Shown piece by piece: positions 1-7,740 of a stretch of 53,236 bases of DNA. This DNA is from Flavobacteriaceae bacterium Ga0077528 (GTDB lineage Bacteria > Bacteroidota > Bacteroidia > Flavobacteriales > Flavobacteriaceae). The position numbers and the translations under genes are program-made. Location: NCBI GenBank assembly GCA_001464475.1, contig LNDX01000015.1, positions 1-53,236 of the forward strand, in the 5' to 3' direction. The notes under the pieces are model-generated. The model had not been told where the DNA came from, made no database searches, and saw nothing but the letters and a program-made list of their open reading frames with translations. The number at the start of each line of letters is the position of its first letter. The stretch's first letter is position 1.

Positions 1-2
1 GA

Positions 3-806
3 GGAGGTTCTTCGGAAAGTAGTGGCGCTGGTGGTCCAAATCCTAACAACTATCAAGACCCGAGTATATCTGACTGGGATGGAAGTTCTATTGTAACTTA
101 TCCAGTAATTGATGACAAAAAGCATAAAAAAACTCTTAATAAATTAACAACCAACAATAGTGATGGTACCAAAACAAAAGTAAAAGAAAAAATAGACGAA
201 TTAAAAGCTCGTTTAGCAACAGATGTTCAAGAAATGGGGTATCATTTCATTAAAGATGGTAATGATTTTATAGTTAGAGAACCTGATTGGAGAGGTCCAA
301 ATAAGGTAAAATACTCAAATGGCGACCAAATTGCTCAAAATACAAAAGTAGTGTTGCATATGCATCAGAATTTAGCAGAAATCATAAAAGGTGTTAATCC
401 ACAAACTGGTTTACCAAATGTTACATATGAAGAACTTGTTCCTATTTGGTCAGATGGAGATATTGACAAAACTGCCGAACAATTTGGCGATCTCAATAAT
501 GATGAAGATTTTACCAGCATAATAGTTACTCAAGAAGGTACATTTGCATTTCGTGTTGGTAATAGTAGTTTTTTGAATGATACAAATTTAACTTTGGGTA
601 ATAACCCTGATGCAAAAAAAGACTTCAATGATAAGTTTAAAGAAGAAGTTTTAACACCTTGTAATGGAGGTAGTAATAGCTGTTATGTAATTAACTTTGT
701 AGAGTTTTTAAATACTTATTTAATCAATGGTCACTCAATTGGTTTAATTTTGTATGAAGCTGTTTACGACAATCAAGAAAATATTATTAACTGGATAAGA
801 CGATAA
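3..806 (+). CDS. C-terminal part of a large hypothetical protein (5' end outside window)
   Basis: The reading frame is open from the left edge, so the Met at 234 is probably internal and the true start lies outside the window. The visible part opens with a Gly/Ser/Asn-rich linker, then a Lys-rich stretch, then a globular C-terminal domain. That domain holds an HMH pair (about residue 43 counted from Met-234), a later SDGD (about residue 73) and a following beta-rich segment. The order HxH then SxxD recalls JAB/JAMM metalloprotease-type domains, but the spacing is longer than the classical motif, so this is only a suggestion. The next gene starts 3 bases after the stop, so the two are probably co-transcribed. 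Function unknown. Confidence 0.75.
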   Translation, partial: GGSSESSGAGGPNPNNYQDPSISDWDGSSIVTYPVIDDKKHKKTLNKLTTNNSDGTKTKVKEKIDELKARLATDVQEMGYHFIKDGNDFIVREPDWRGPNKVKYSNGDQIAQNTKVVLHMHQNLAEIIKGVNPQTGLPNVTYEELVPIWSDGDIDKTAEQFGDLNNDEDFTSIIVTQEGTFAFRVGNSSFLNDTNLTLGNNPDAKKDFNDKFKEEVLTPCNGGSNSCYVINFVEFLNTYLINGHSIGLILYEAVYDNQENIINWIRR

Positions 807-809
807 ATT

Positions 810-1415
810 ATGAAAACAATATATAAAATAATAATAGTATTAATAACATCAATAGGTTACGCACAAGATAACATAGTACCGATAGAAGAGAAGTATTTGC
901 ATGACCCATTTGAACAACCCAAAGTATATTACAAAGATGTAAATGGCGTTTTCAATAAATTTATAGGAACTTGGAGATGGCAAAATACAGCAATTAATCC
1001 AACTAAAGTTTTTGAAATTACTTTTTATAAAGTTGAAAATAGAGATAGAGGAGGCTCTAGTTTTTCGGATTATTTAAAAAGTTCCTTTATTTATTCAGTT
1101 AATGGAGCTACAGTTTATGACACTTCAATAGATGGAATAGAAAGTTGGATATCTGGTTCTTGGTTAATTCCAAATAGTTCATATACAACAAGCAATGGTT
1201 TAGTTATAAATAATACAAAAATGGAATTAAGTTATAGTGAACCTATAATAGACGGCAGACCATTGCGTAAAAACCCAGATGGAACTTTACAACTCGAATA
1301 TCAAAACGTAAATGGTGAGGAAAGGTTGGTTTGGAATGTAGAATGTTTTCTTGACGAAAATGGAAATATTCCTTTCAGAATACCTATTACAATGACCTTG
1401 ATAAAACAACCATAG
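810..1415 (+). CDS. Small exported protein, DUF6705-like
   Basis: A protein of 201 residues with a short N-terminal signal peptide (MKTIYKIIIVLITSIGYAQ), so it should leave the cytoplasm. The mature part carries a GTWRW motif near residue 53 followed by an FEITFYKVE strand, which recalls the DUF6705 family of small flavobacterial exported proteins; this is from memory and not checked. It is probably beta-rich. It follows the large upstream protein after 3 bases and probably shares its transcript, so it may be a partner of that protein. No catalytic motif is visible. Confidence 0.7.
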   Translation: MKTIYKIIIVLITSIGYAQDNIVPIEEKYLHDPFEQPKVYYKDVNGVFNKFIGTWRWQNTAINPTKVFEITFYKVENRDRGGSSFSDYLKSSFIYSVNGATVYDTSIDGIESWISGSWLIPNSSYTTSNGLVINNTKMELSYSEPIIDGRPLRKNPDGTLQLEYQNVNGEERLVWNVECFLDENGNIPFRIPITMTLIKQP

Positions 1416-1464
1416 AAGAAATTCATCTCACAACCGCAGTTTGTAGTAATATAAACAAGATTGA

Positions 1465-1531
1465 GCGGATTTGAAATCCGTGCCAAAACTACTCGATAAG
1501 TTCCAGATTGCGCGGATTTGCAATCCGTGCC
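1465..1531 (+). repeat. Two copies of an intergenic palindromic repeat
   Basis: GCGGATTTGAAATCCGTGCC (1465-1484) and GCGGATTTGCAATCCGTGCC (1512-1531) differ at one base and lie 47 bases apart. Each holds a GGATTT/AAATCC-type inverted repeat. A third copy lies in inverse orientation at 37186-37205, so this is a dispersed element. No gene is seen between 1416 and 1690. Confidence 0.7.
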
Positions 1532-1690
1532 AAAAGTGCACGATAAATTCTAATCAGAACCAACGCAAACGTCTCCTGACTTTGCGTTTTTTTATTTCCA
1601 AAAACCCATAAATAAATTTCCATTCCAAGCAATGCCAATTCTACAAAAATCACTATTTTAGCGCCTCAAACATACAAACTAAAATAGGTA

Positions 1691-2773
1691 ATGAAAAATA
1701 CAGCTTTAACGCACATTCACGAAGGATTAGGAGCAAAAATGGTTCCGTTTGCAGGTTACAATATGCCTGTTTCATACGAAGGAGTAAACGCAGAACACGA
1801 AACCGTTAGAAATGGTGTTGGTGTTTTTGATGTTTCTCACATGGGTGAATTTCTAATTTCGGGTGAAAATGCTTTGGCTTTAATCCAAAAAATTACGTCT
1901 AACGATGCGTCAACACTTGAAAACGGTAAAGCACAATATTCTTGTTTACCAAACAATGATGGCGGAATTGTAGATGATTTAATTGTTTACAAAATCAAAG
2001 ACGAACAATATTTATTAGTAGTAAACGCTTCTAACATAGATAAAGATTGGGATTGGATTTCATCACACAATACTTTTGGTGCCGAAATGAAAAATCTTTC
2101 TGATAATTATTCATTGCTTGCTATTCAAGGTCCAAAAGCGGTTGAAGCGATGCAAAGTTTGACTTCTATAGATTTATCGGCAATAAAATACTACCATTTT
2201 GAAGTAGCTGATTTTGCTGGAATTGAACACGTAATCATTTCTGCAACAGGTTATACTGGTTCTGGAGGATTTGAAATTTATTGCAAAAATTCAGAAGTAG
2301 AACAAGTTTGGAACAAAGTTTTTGAAGCTGGAGCTGCTTTCGGAATCAAGCCAATTGGTTTAGCAGCTAGAGATACCTTGCGTTTAGAAATGGGATTCTG
2401 TTTGTACGGAAACGACATCAACGATACAACTTCTCCATTAGAAGCAGGTTTGGGTTGGATTACAAAATTCACCAAAGAATTTACCAATTCTGAAAACTTA
2501 AAAGCTCAAAAAGAAGCTGGAGTTTCTAGAAAATTAGTAGGTTTTGAATTAATCGACAGAGGAATTCCAAGACACGATTACGAAATTGTTGACGCAGAAG
2601 GCAACAACATCGGAATTGTAACTTCAGGAACACAAGCACCAAGTTTAGGAAAAGCGATAGGAATGGGTTACGTAAAAACCGAGTTTGCAGCAGCAGATTC
2701 AGAAATTTACATCCTAATTAGAGATAAAAAAATTGCTGCTAAAGTGGTGAAAATGCCGTTTTATAAAAAATAA
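1691..2773 (+). CDS. gcvT: Aminomethyltransferase, glycine cleavage system T protein
   Basis: T protein transfers the aminomethyl carbon from the lipoyl H protein to tetrahydrofolate and releases ammonia. The 360 residues match the usual family length. The N-terminal GCV_T domain contains the folate-site segment [10 protein letters not shown] at residues 91-100, with the conserved acidic pair, and [11 protein letters not shown] near residue 190. The C-terminal barrel runs from about residue 275 ([13 protein letters not shown] start) to the GMGYV segment. The gene is monocistronic here: the neighbours are unrelated, and genes for P, H or L protein are absent from the window. An imperfect -7 box (TATTTTAG) lies about 35 bases upstream. 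Confidence 0.97.
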   Translation: MKNTALTHIHEGLGAKMVPFAGYNMPVSYEGVNAEHETVRNGVGVFDVSHMGEFLISGENALALIQKITSNDASTLENGKAQYSCLPNNDGGIVDDLIVYKIKDEQYLLVVNASNIDKDWDWISSHNTFGAEMKNLSDNYSLLAIQGPKAVEAMQSLTSIDLSAIKYYHFEVADFAGIEHVIISATGYTGSGGFEIYCKNSEVEQVWNKVFEAGAAFGIKPIGLAARDTLRLEMGFCLYGNDINDTTSPLEAGLGWITKFTKEFTNSENLKAQKEAGVSRKLVGFELIDRGIPRHDYEIVDAEGNNIGIVTSGTQAPSLGKAIGMGYVKTEFAAADSEIYILIRDKKIAAKVVKMPFYKK

Positions 2774-2864
2774 TTACAAAAATCAAGTTTAAAAGTCAAC
2801 TACAAAAATCAATTGCAATAGCAATTAGAAAGTTTGATTTTACTAAACATCAATAGTATTACAG

Positions 2865-2921
2865 CGTCACTTCGAGTATTTCATAAAATGCGATTAGCTT
2901 TTTATGAAATGTATCGAGAAC
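2865..2921 (+). repeat. Dispersed hairpin repeat, copy A
   Basis: Constant arms CGTCACTTCGAGT at the left and GTATCGAGAAC at the right enclose an inverted repeat (ATTTCATAAAA / TTTTATGAAAT) with the loop GCGATTAGCT. Copy B follows in the opposite orientation and copy C lies at 6813-6878. Together A and B fill most of the 362-base gap between gcvT and yebC, where no gene is seen. Confidence 0.8.
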
Positions 2922-2950
2922 TCGTTTAAGACAAATTTGTAGTTTCAAAA

Positions 2951-3013
2951 GTTCTCGATACAATTTTTTAAAAATAGCTTATCGCAATTTTTAAAAAATC
3001 AGTCGAAGTGACG
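2951..3013 (-). repeat. Dispersed hairpin repeat, copy B (inverted)
   Basis: Read on the minus strand this copy has the same arms (CGTCACTTCGACTG and GTATCGAGAAC) and the loop GCGATAAGCT. Its stem is different (ATTTTTTAAAAATT / ATTTTTAAAAAATT) but again palindromic. Being opposite to copy A, it makes a head-to-head pair that could itself fold into a long hairpin. Confidence 0.8.
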
Positions 3014-3044
3014 TCGAAATAAATTGTAACTTTTGAATTTGAAT

Positions 3045-3075
3045 TTTGAAATTGATATTGAAAAAAGTACTTTTG
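3045..3075 (+). promoter_or_regulatory. Bacteroidetes-type promoter for yebC
   Basis: TTTG (3045-3048) and TACTTTTG (3068-3075) are separated by 19 bases and match the -33 and -7 consensus of Bacteroidetes housekeeping promoters. The predicted start of transcription, near 3081, leaves a leader of about 55 bases before the yebC ATG. Confidence 0.6.
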
Positions 3076-3135
3076 CAAATAGTTAAACAGATATATGATT
3101 GTTGATTAACGATTTTAGAATTTAGAATTAAAAAA

Positions 3136-3852
3136 ATGGGAAGAGCGTTCGAATTTAGAAAAGGTAGAAAAATGAAACGTTGGTCAGCAATGGCTAAAGC
3201 GTTTACTCGTATCGGAAAAGATATTGTAATGGCAGTAAAAGAAGGTGGTCCAAATCCGGAAGCCAACTCACGTTTACGTGCTGTTATTCAAAATGCGAAG
3301 GCAGCAAACATGCCAAAAGAAAACGTAGAACGTGCCATTAAAAAAGCAACCGATAAAGATACTGCCAACTATAAAGAGCAACTTTTTGAAGGTTATGCAC
3401 CACACGGAATTGCGCTTTTAATTGAAACTGCAACAGACAATAATAATAGAACGGTTGCCAACATTAGAAGTTACTTCAACAAATGTAATGGAACTATGGG
3501 AACGCAAGGTTCGGTAGAATTTATGTTCGATCATACTTGTAATTTCAGAATTCCAAACAACAATATCGACATTGAAGAAATGGAATTAGAATTCATCGAT
3601 TTTGGAGCAGAAGAAATCTTTGCTGACGAAGACGGAATTTTAATCTACGCTCCTTTTGGAAGTTTTGGAGCCATCCAAAAAGAATTAGAAAACAGAGGAA
3701 TCGAAATTTTATCTTCTGGTTTTGAAAGAATTCCACAAGTAACAAAAAAATTAACAGCAGCTGAAATTGCTGACGTAGAAAAACTAATCGAAAAGATCGA
3801 AGAAGATGATGACGTAATGAACGTTTATCATACTATGGATGAAACGGAATAG
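3136..3852 (+). CDS. yebC: YebC/PmpR family protein (DUF28)
   Basis: Members of this three-domain family act as DNA-binding transcriptional regulators or, in the YebC2/TACO1 branch, help ribosomes through proline-rich stretches. Which applies here is not decided by the sequence. The N-terminus has the family pattern (GRAFEFRKGRKMKRWSAM, then MAKAFTRIGKDI), with NMPKENVERAIKKA near residues 58-71 and NNNRTVANIR near 100. The length of 238 is typical, and the C-terminus is acidic. The ATG at 3136 starts the conserved N-terminus directly. A TTTG-N19-TACTTTTG promoter lies upstream. Confidence 0.95.
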   Translation: MGRAFEFRKGRKMKRWSAMAKAFTRIGKDIVMAVKEGGPNPEANSRLRAVIQNAKAANMPKENVERAIKKATDKDTANYKEQLFEGYAPHGIALLIETATDNNNRTVANIRSYFNKCNGTMGTQGSVEFMFDHTCNFRIPNNNIDIEEMELEFIDFGAEEIFADEDGILIYAPFGSFGAIQKELENRGIEILSSGFERIPQVTKKLTAAEIADVEKLIEKIEEDDDVMNVYHTMDETE

Positions 3853-3943
3853 ATTTGATTTTAGATATCAGATATTAGATTTCAGATATTAGATATTCCA
3901 TAAAGTTTGTCATTCCGTAGGAATCTCACTTACATATCAAAAA

Positions 3944-3973
3944 AAACTTCAAGGAAACTTGGAGTTTTTTTTT
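3944..3973 (+). terminator. Rho-independent terminator after yebC
   Basis: A 10-bp stem (AAACTTCAAG / CTTGGAGTTT, one G-U pair) with a GAAA loop is followed by a T run. A near copy with the same stem and a different loop lies at 4446-4474, on the far side of the next gene. Confidence 0.85.
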
Positions 3974-3980
3974 ATATTTG
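3973..3980 (+). promoter_or_regulatory. -7 box TATATTTG of the lipocalin-like gene
   Basis: A perfect TAnnTTTG match overlapping the end of the T run of the preceding terminator. It would start transcription about 15 bases before the ATG at 4002. Confidence 0.5.
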
Positions 3981-4001
3981 AATATCTTTAAAATTAAAAC
4001 C

Positions 4002-4394
4002 ATGAAGCCATTTAAAACGATTTTCACTTTTCTTTTATTTTTTGTATGCACGAATTCCATTGCACAAAGCACCAATTCTCAAAAAATTATTGGCTGTTGG
4101 AAAGTAACAAAGTTTGAATTGAAAACAGAAATTGAGAACTCGTCAGAAATTATAAAAGACGCAATTAATAATGAAGTATGTTTTGATGCCAAAGGCAATT
4201 TTATCACTACTAATGCTGAAGACAAAACTATTACTAATGGAACATTTAATTTATCTGAAGATGGTAAAACCATATTTCAAAAATCCAATAATGAAATGAA
4301 TGATATTGGAGGAAATGCAGAAATCGAATTATTAAATGAAAAAACTTTAATTATTAAAAGTGATTATTTTACTATGAGCTTTGAAAAAAAGTAA
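4002..4394 (+). CDS. Small exported lipocalin-like protein
   Basis: A protein of 130 residues starting MKPFKTIFTFLLFFVCTNSIAQ, a clear signal peptide. I chose the ATG at 4002 over the upstream TTG at 3978 because the -7 box overlaps that TTG and the signal peptide begins at 4002. The mature part has the pattern KIIGCWKVTKFEL near the start, then KTITNGTFNLSEDGKTI, as in lipocalin-like (DUF4923/DUF5004-type) Bacteroidetes proteins that fold as a small beta barrel. No ligand can be inferred. It stands alone between two near-identical terminators, which suggests an inserted gene cassette. Confidence 0.7.
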   Translation: MKPFKTIFTFLLFFVCTNSIAQSTNSQKIIGCWKVTKFELKTEIENSSEIIKDAINNEVCFDAKGNFITTNAEDKTITNGTFNLSEDGKTIFQKSNNEMNDIGGNAEIELLNEKTLIIKSDYFTMSFEKK

Positions 4395-4445
4395 ACTTTG
4401 CAACTGATATAAATTTGTAACTATTATATTTCAAATTTAACACGT

Positions 4446-4474
4446 AAACTTCAAGACAACTTGGAGTTTTTTTT
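4446..4474 (+). terminator. Rho-independent terminator after the lipocalin-like gene
   Basis: The stem is identical to the terminator at 3944-3973, with an ACAA loop instead of GAAA, followed by T8. The rest of the 353-base gap up to 4747 holds no gene. It contains a TAAATTTG box (4410-4417) and AT-rich sequence likely to include the promoter of the flotillin-like gene. Confidence 0.85.
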
Positions 4475-4747
4475 ATTTATAAAATATTGATAATTAATTT
4501 ATTATACTTTTTATAAAAATAATTGTATCAAAAATTTGTAACTTTTTAACAAGTACATCGTATAATTAGAGATTTAAAAATAGAACTAGAATGACACAAT
4601 AAAGTGTTGTAATTCAAAAACTAAATTCAAAACCAACTAGTACTTTGAATTTGTGGTAATCGCGAACTACCTGATTTACTTTTTATATCCAATATAGAAT
4701 TCTATCCAAAATCAAAAACCTTTTTTTTATTTATTAAATTTTATAAC

Positions 4748-6658
4748 ATGACAACATTTTTTACTTTGTGGTGGTTGATACCTATTGTATTATCTATTAT
4801 TTTTTACAAATTTGTTTTAAGGGTTTTCTTTGGAATGGTTATCGTTCCAGAAGACAAAATTGGTTTAGTTACCAAAAAATTCGTGCTTTTTGGCGCTGAT
4901 AAATCGTTGCCTGATGGAAGAATTATTGCTACCAAAGGTGAAGCTGGTTTTCAAGCGCAAACACTTGCTCCAGGTTTATATTGGGGAATGTGGATTTGGC
5001 AATATTCTGTTGATATGACAGCGTTTACCATCATTCCGGAAGGGAAAATTGGTTTGGTTTTAAGTAAAGACGGAAAAGAAATTCCAACAGGACGCATCTT
5101 AGCTAGAAAAGTTGATAGCGATAACTTTCAAGATGCAACTGCTTTCTTAAACAATGGTGGACAAAAAGGACGTCAATCAGCTTTTATTACAACTGGTTCG
5201 TATCGTATTAATACCTTCTTATTTGAAATTGTAATTGCTGACCAAATCAAAATTTTTGAAAACATGGTCGGAATTGTTACTGCTCTTGACGGAGATCCAA
5301 TTCCACAAGGACAAATTGCTGGTAAATATGTCGATGGTCACAACAACTTTCAAGACTTTGATTTTTTCTTAGAACAAGGCGGAAACAGAGGTTTGCAACC
5401 TCAAGTGATGTTGGCAGGTTCTTATTACATCAATTCTTGGGCAATTCAAATTGAGCAAAACCCAATGACCGATGTGCCAATTGGTTATGTAGGAGTAGTT
5501 ATTTCATATATTGGTGAAGACGGAAAAGACGTAACAGGAGAAACTTTCAAACACGGAAATATTGTATCTAAAGGACAACGTGGTGTTTGGATGGAACCTT
5601 TTGGACCAGGAAAATATGCGTTGAATAAGTACACAACAAAACTTGAGCCTGTTCCAACAACAAACTTAGTTTTGAATTGGGCAAATGCTAGAAGTGAATC
5701 ACATGATTTAGATAAAAATCTATCTACTATTACGGTTCGTTCTAAAGATGGTTTCCCATTCAATTTGGATGTGGCGCAAATCATTCACGTTCCGGCAAAT
5801 GAAGCACCAAAAGTTATTGCACGTTTTGGAAGCATGACCAATTTAGTTTCACAAGTTTTGGAACCAACTATTGGTAACTATTTTAGAAACTCTGCACAAG
5901 ATAGTGATGTGATTTCGTTCTTAAGTACACGTAAAGAAAGACAAGAATCAGCTAAGAATCATATCAAAGCGGTTTTAGATGAATACAACGTAAATGCAGT
6001 AGATACTTTGATTGGAGACATCGTTCCACCAGATTCATTAATGAAAACTTTGACTGATAGAAAAATTGCTGAAGAAGAGCAAAAAACATATCAAACACAA
6101 AGAATGGCGCAAGAACAACGTCAAGGTGTAGAAAAAGAAACTGCGATTGCTGATATGCAAAAAGAGATTGTAAAAGCTTCTCAAAGTGTTGAAATTGCTC
6201 AAAGAACAGCCGATGCAACCGTTAAAAAAGCAGAAGGTGATGCAACGAGTTTAAAATTAAATGTAAATGCTGAAGCAGAAGCTACAAAAATGCGTGCAAA
6301 TGCAGAAGCAGAAGCAACAAAAGCAAGAGCTGGAGCACAAGCAGAAGCAACAAAATTAAACGCAAGCGCAGAAGCTGAGAAAATCTCTAAAACAGGTTTG
6401 GCGGAAGCTGAGAAAATTATGGCAATTGGTAAATCAACTGCAGAAGCTTATCAGTTACAAGTTTCAGCAATGGGTGGCGATAACTTTACTAAATACAAAA
6501 TTACCGAAGAAATTGGTAAAGGAAACATCAAAGTGATTCCAGATGTATTAATTTCAGGTGCAAATGGTTCCGAAGGTGGAATTAGCGGTTTACTTGGAAT
6601 GAAATTAATGGAAATGATGGATACCAAAAATGATAAAGACGAAACTAAAAAGAAATAA
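4748..6658 (+). CDS. Flotillin-like SPFH domain membrane protein
   Basis: Flotillin-like proteins form oligomeric scaffolds at membrane microdomains. This one has 636 residues. One N-terminal membrane segment spans about residues 5-28. Several repeated modules follow (about 38-300), each with IGxV..DGxxxPxGxI, then NFQD..FL..GG..G.Q and G.Y.IN. An SPFH region follows (about 300-460). A long Ala/Glu coiled coil (about 440-580) is built of NAEAEATKxRA-type repeats, and the C-terminus is Gly-rich and charged. The extended modular N-terminal region is unusual compared with short flotillins. It appears monocistronic and is closed by a strong terminator. I infer a cytoplasmic-membrane scaffold; the client proteins are unknown. 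Confidence 0.9.
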   Translation: MTTFFTLWWLIPIVLSIIFYKFVLRVFFGMVIVPEDKIGLVTKKFVLFGADKSLPDGRIIATKGEAGFQAQTLAPGLYWGMWIWQYSVDMTAFTIIPEGKIGLVLSKDGKEIPTGRILARKVDSDNFQDATAFLNNGGQKGRQSAFITTGSYRINTFLFEIVIADQIKIFENMVGIVTALDGDPIPQGQIAGKYVDGHNNFQDFDFFLEQGGNRGLQPQVMLAGSYYINSWAIQIEQNPMTDVPIGYVGVVISYIGEDGKDVTGETFKHGNIVSKGQRGVWMEPFGPGKYALNKYTTKLEPVPTTNLVLNWANARSESHDLDKNLSTITVRSKDGFPFNLDVAQIIHVPANEAPKVIARFGSMTNLVSQVLEPTIGNYFRNSAQDSDVISFLSTRKERQESAKNHIKAVLDEYNVNAVDTLIGDIVPPDSLMKTLTDRKIAEEEQKTYQTQRMAQEQRQGVEKETAIADMQKEIVKASQSVEIAQRTADATVKKAEGDATSLKLNVNAEAEATKMRANAEAEATKARAGAQAEATKLNASAEAEKISKTGLAEAEKIMAIGKSTAEAYQLQVSAMGGDNFTKYKITEEIGKGNIKVIPDVLISGANGSEGGISGLLGMKLMEMMDTKNDKDETKKK

Positions 6659-6672
6659 GTAGTTTCTGAGTG

Positions 6673-6713
6673 AATTCAAATCCGTTTTGTGAAAGCAAAG
6701 CGGATTTTTTTTT
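6673..6713 (+). terminator. Terminator after flotillin gene; left copy of a 41-bp perfect direct repeat
   Basis: A strong hairpin (AAATCCG / CGGATTT extended by TTTG / CAAA, loop TGAAAG) is followed by nine Ts. The same 41 bases recur without mismatch at 8748-8788, 2,075 bases downstream. Confidence 0.9.
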
Positions 6714-6812
6714 GTTCCTGCAAACTCGGAAAAATAAACTAAAACACATAAAAAGAAGTAGACTCTCTCCTACTTCATTTGTTAGAACCTCTAAACGAAA
6801 TAGTATCGCTAC

Positions 6813-6878
6813 CGTCACTTCGAGTGATTTTCTGTTTTAAAAACGTTAGTTTTTGAAATAGAAAATTGTATCGAGAAC
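6813..6878 (+). repeat. Dispersed hairpin repeat, copy C
   Basis: The same arms as copies A and B (CGTCACTTCGAGTG, GTATCGAGAAC) enclose a different long palindrome (ATTTTCTGTTTTAAAAAC / GTTTTTGAAATAGAAAAT). The gap 6659-7005 otherwise holds only the terminator; no gene is seen in it. Confidence 0.8.
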
Positions 6879-7005
6879 TATAGAAATAATAGTGTTGATG
6901 CTACAAAAAACGGATACCAAGTTATCGATGAAAGTTATTTTTTTATTCCTATCCCAACCTTTTCAAAAAATTATACCTCTATATAAGAAACCAAACACTA
7001 GAAAG

Positions 7006-7740
7006 ATGAAAAAAATTAACATTCAAATCGACCAACCATGTGCTGAGGATTTCAAAACCTTTAAAAAAACAGAAGAAGGTGGTTTCTGTAAATCTTGTAA
7101 AAAAAACGTAATAGATTTTACTAAAATGAACGACCAAGAAATTTTTAATTTCTTTAGTAATGAAAAAAATAAAACTTGTGGCATATTTTTAGAATCGCAA
7201 TTAAAAAGCTATTCTAATACAAGTCTTTCTTCAAATAAAAATAAGTCGACTTCCTTTGCTTCAAGTCTATTTGGGTTGTCTCTTGTATCACTCCTATCCT
7301 TAACCAATGTTTACTCGCAAGAGAAAAACAATACGAATACCATCGTAAAAGAGGAAAATAGCTCAACTAAAAAAGATAAAAATTCGGAAGACCAAAATGA
7401 AAAATTTACATTTAGTGGCATTGTTTCAGATGGAAATGTTCCTTTACCAGGAGCCAATATTTTTTTAAAAAATTATAACATCAGCACACAAACTGATATG
7501 GATGGAAAATTCACATTTCCAAAACAACTAGAAACTGGAGATGTGTTAGTTGTGAGTTATATTGGTTATAAAGCAAAAGAAATTAAAGTTACACGTGAAA
7601 ATCAGTCGATAAAAATGGACTATACTATCAAGCTTGATAACTGCCAAATTGTTATGTTGGGAGAAGTTTCAACAAATAAAGTTTATCAATCTAAACGAAC
7701 ACTATTTCAAAAAATAAAATCATTATTTACCAATGAATAA
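7006..7740 (+). CDS. Cys-motif and CarboxypepD_reg-like domain membrane protein
   Basis: I chose the ATG at 7006, which gives 244 residues, because MKKINIQIDQPC begins the conserved N-terminal motif of this Bacteroidetes family; the upstream frame is unlikely to be translated. The N-terminal domain has C12, C28 and C31 (PC..DF, then FCKSCKK), probably metal-binding. A single hydrophobic segment (FASSLFGLSLVSLLSL) comes near residue 90. The C-terminal part has a CarboxypepD_reg-like beta sandwich (FSGIVSDGNVPLPGANIFLK) of the kind found at the N-terminus of SusC/RagA receptors. It overlaps the next gene by 8 bases, so the two are translationally coupled. It could be an anchor or sensor for the downstream transglutaminase-like protein; that is inference. 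Confidence 0.8.
   Translation: MKKINIQIDQPCAEDFKTFKKTEEGGFCKSCKKNVIDFTKMNDQEIFNFFSNEKNKTCGIFLESQLKSYSNTSLSSNKNKSTSFASSLFGLSLVSLLSLTNVYSQEKNNTNTIVKEENSSTKKDKNSEDQNEKFTFSGIVSDGNVPLPGANIFLKNYNISTQTDMDGKFTFPKQLETGDVLVVSYIGYKAKEIKVTRENQSIKMDYTIKLDNCQIVMLGEVSTNKVYQSKRTLFQKIKSLFTNE

Noticed and set aside
3853..3930. TTAGATATCAGATATTAGA runs and GTCATTCCGTAGGAATCTCA after yebC
   Set aside because: They look like common flavobacterial intergenic filler, but no second good copy of the latter is in this window, so no claim is made.
3978..4001. Upstream TTG start for the lipocalin-like protein
   Set aside because: The TTG is part of the -7 box; the signal peptide begins at the ATG at 4002.
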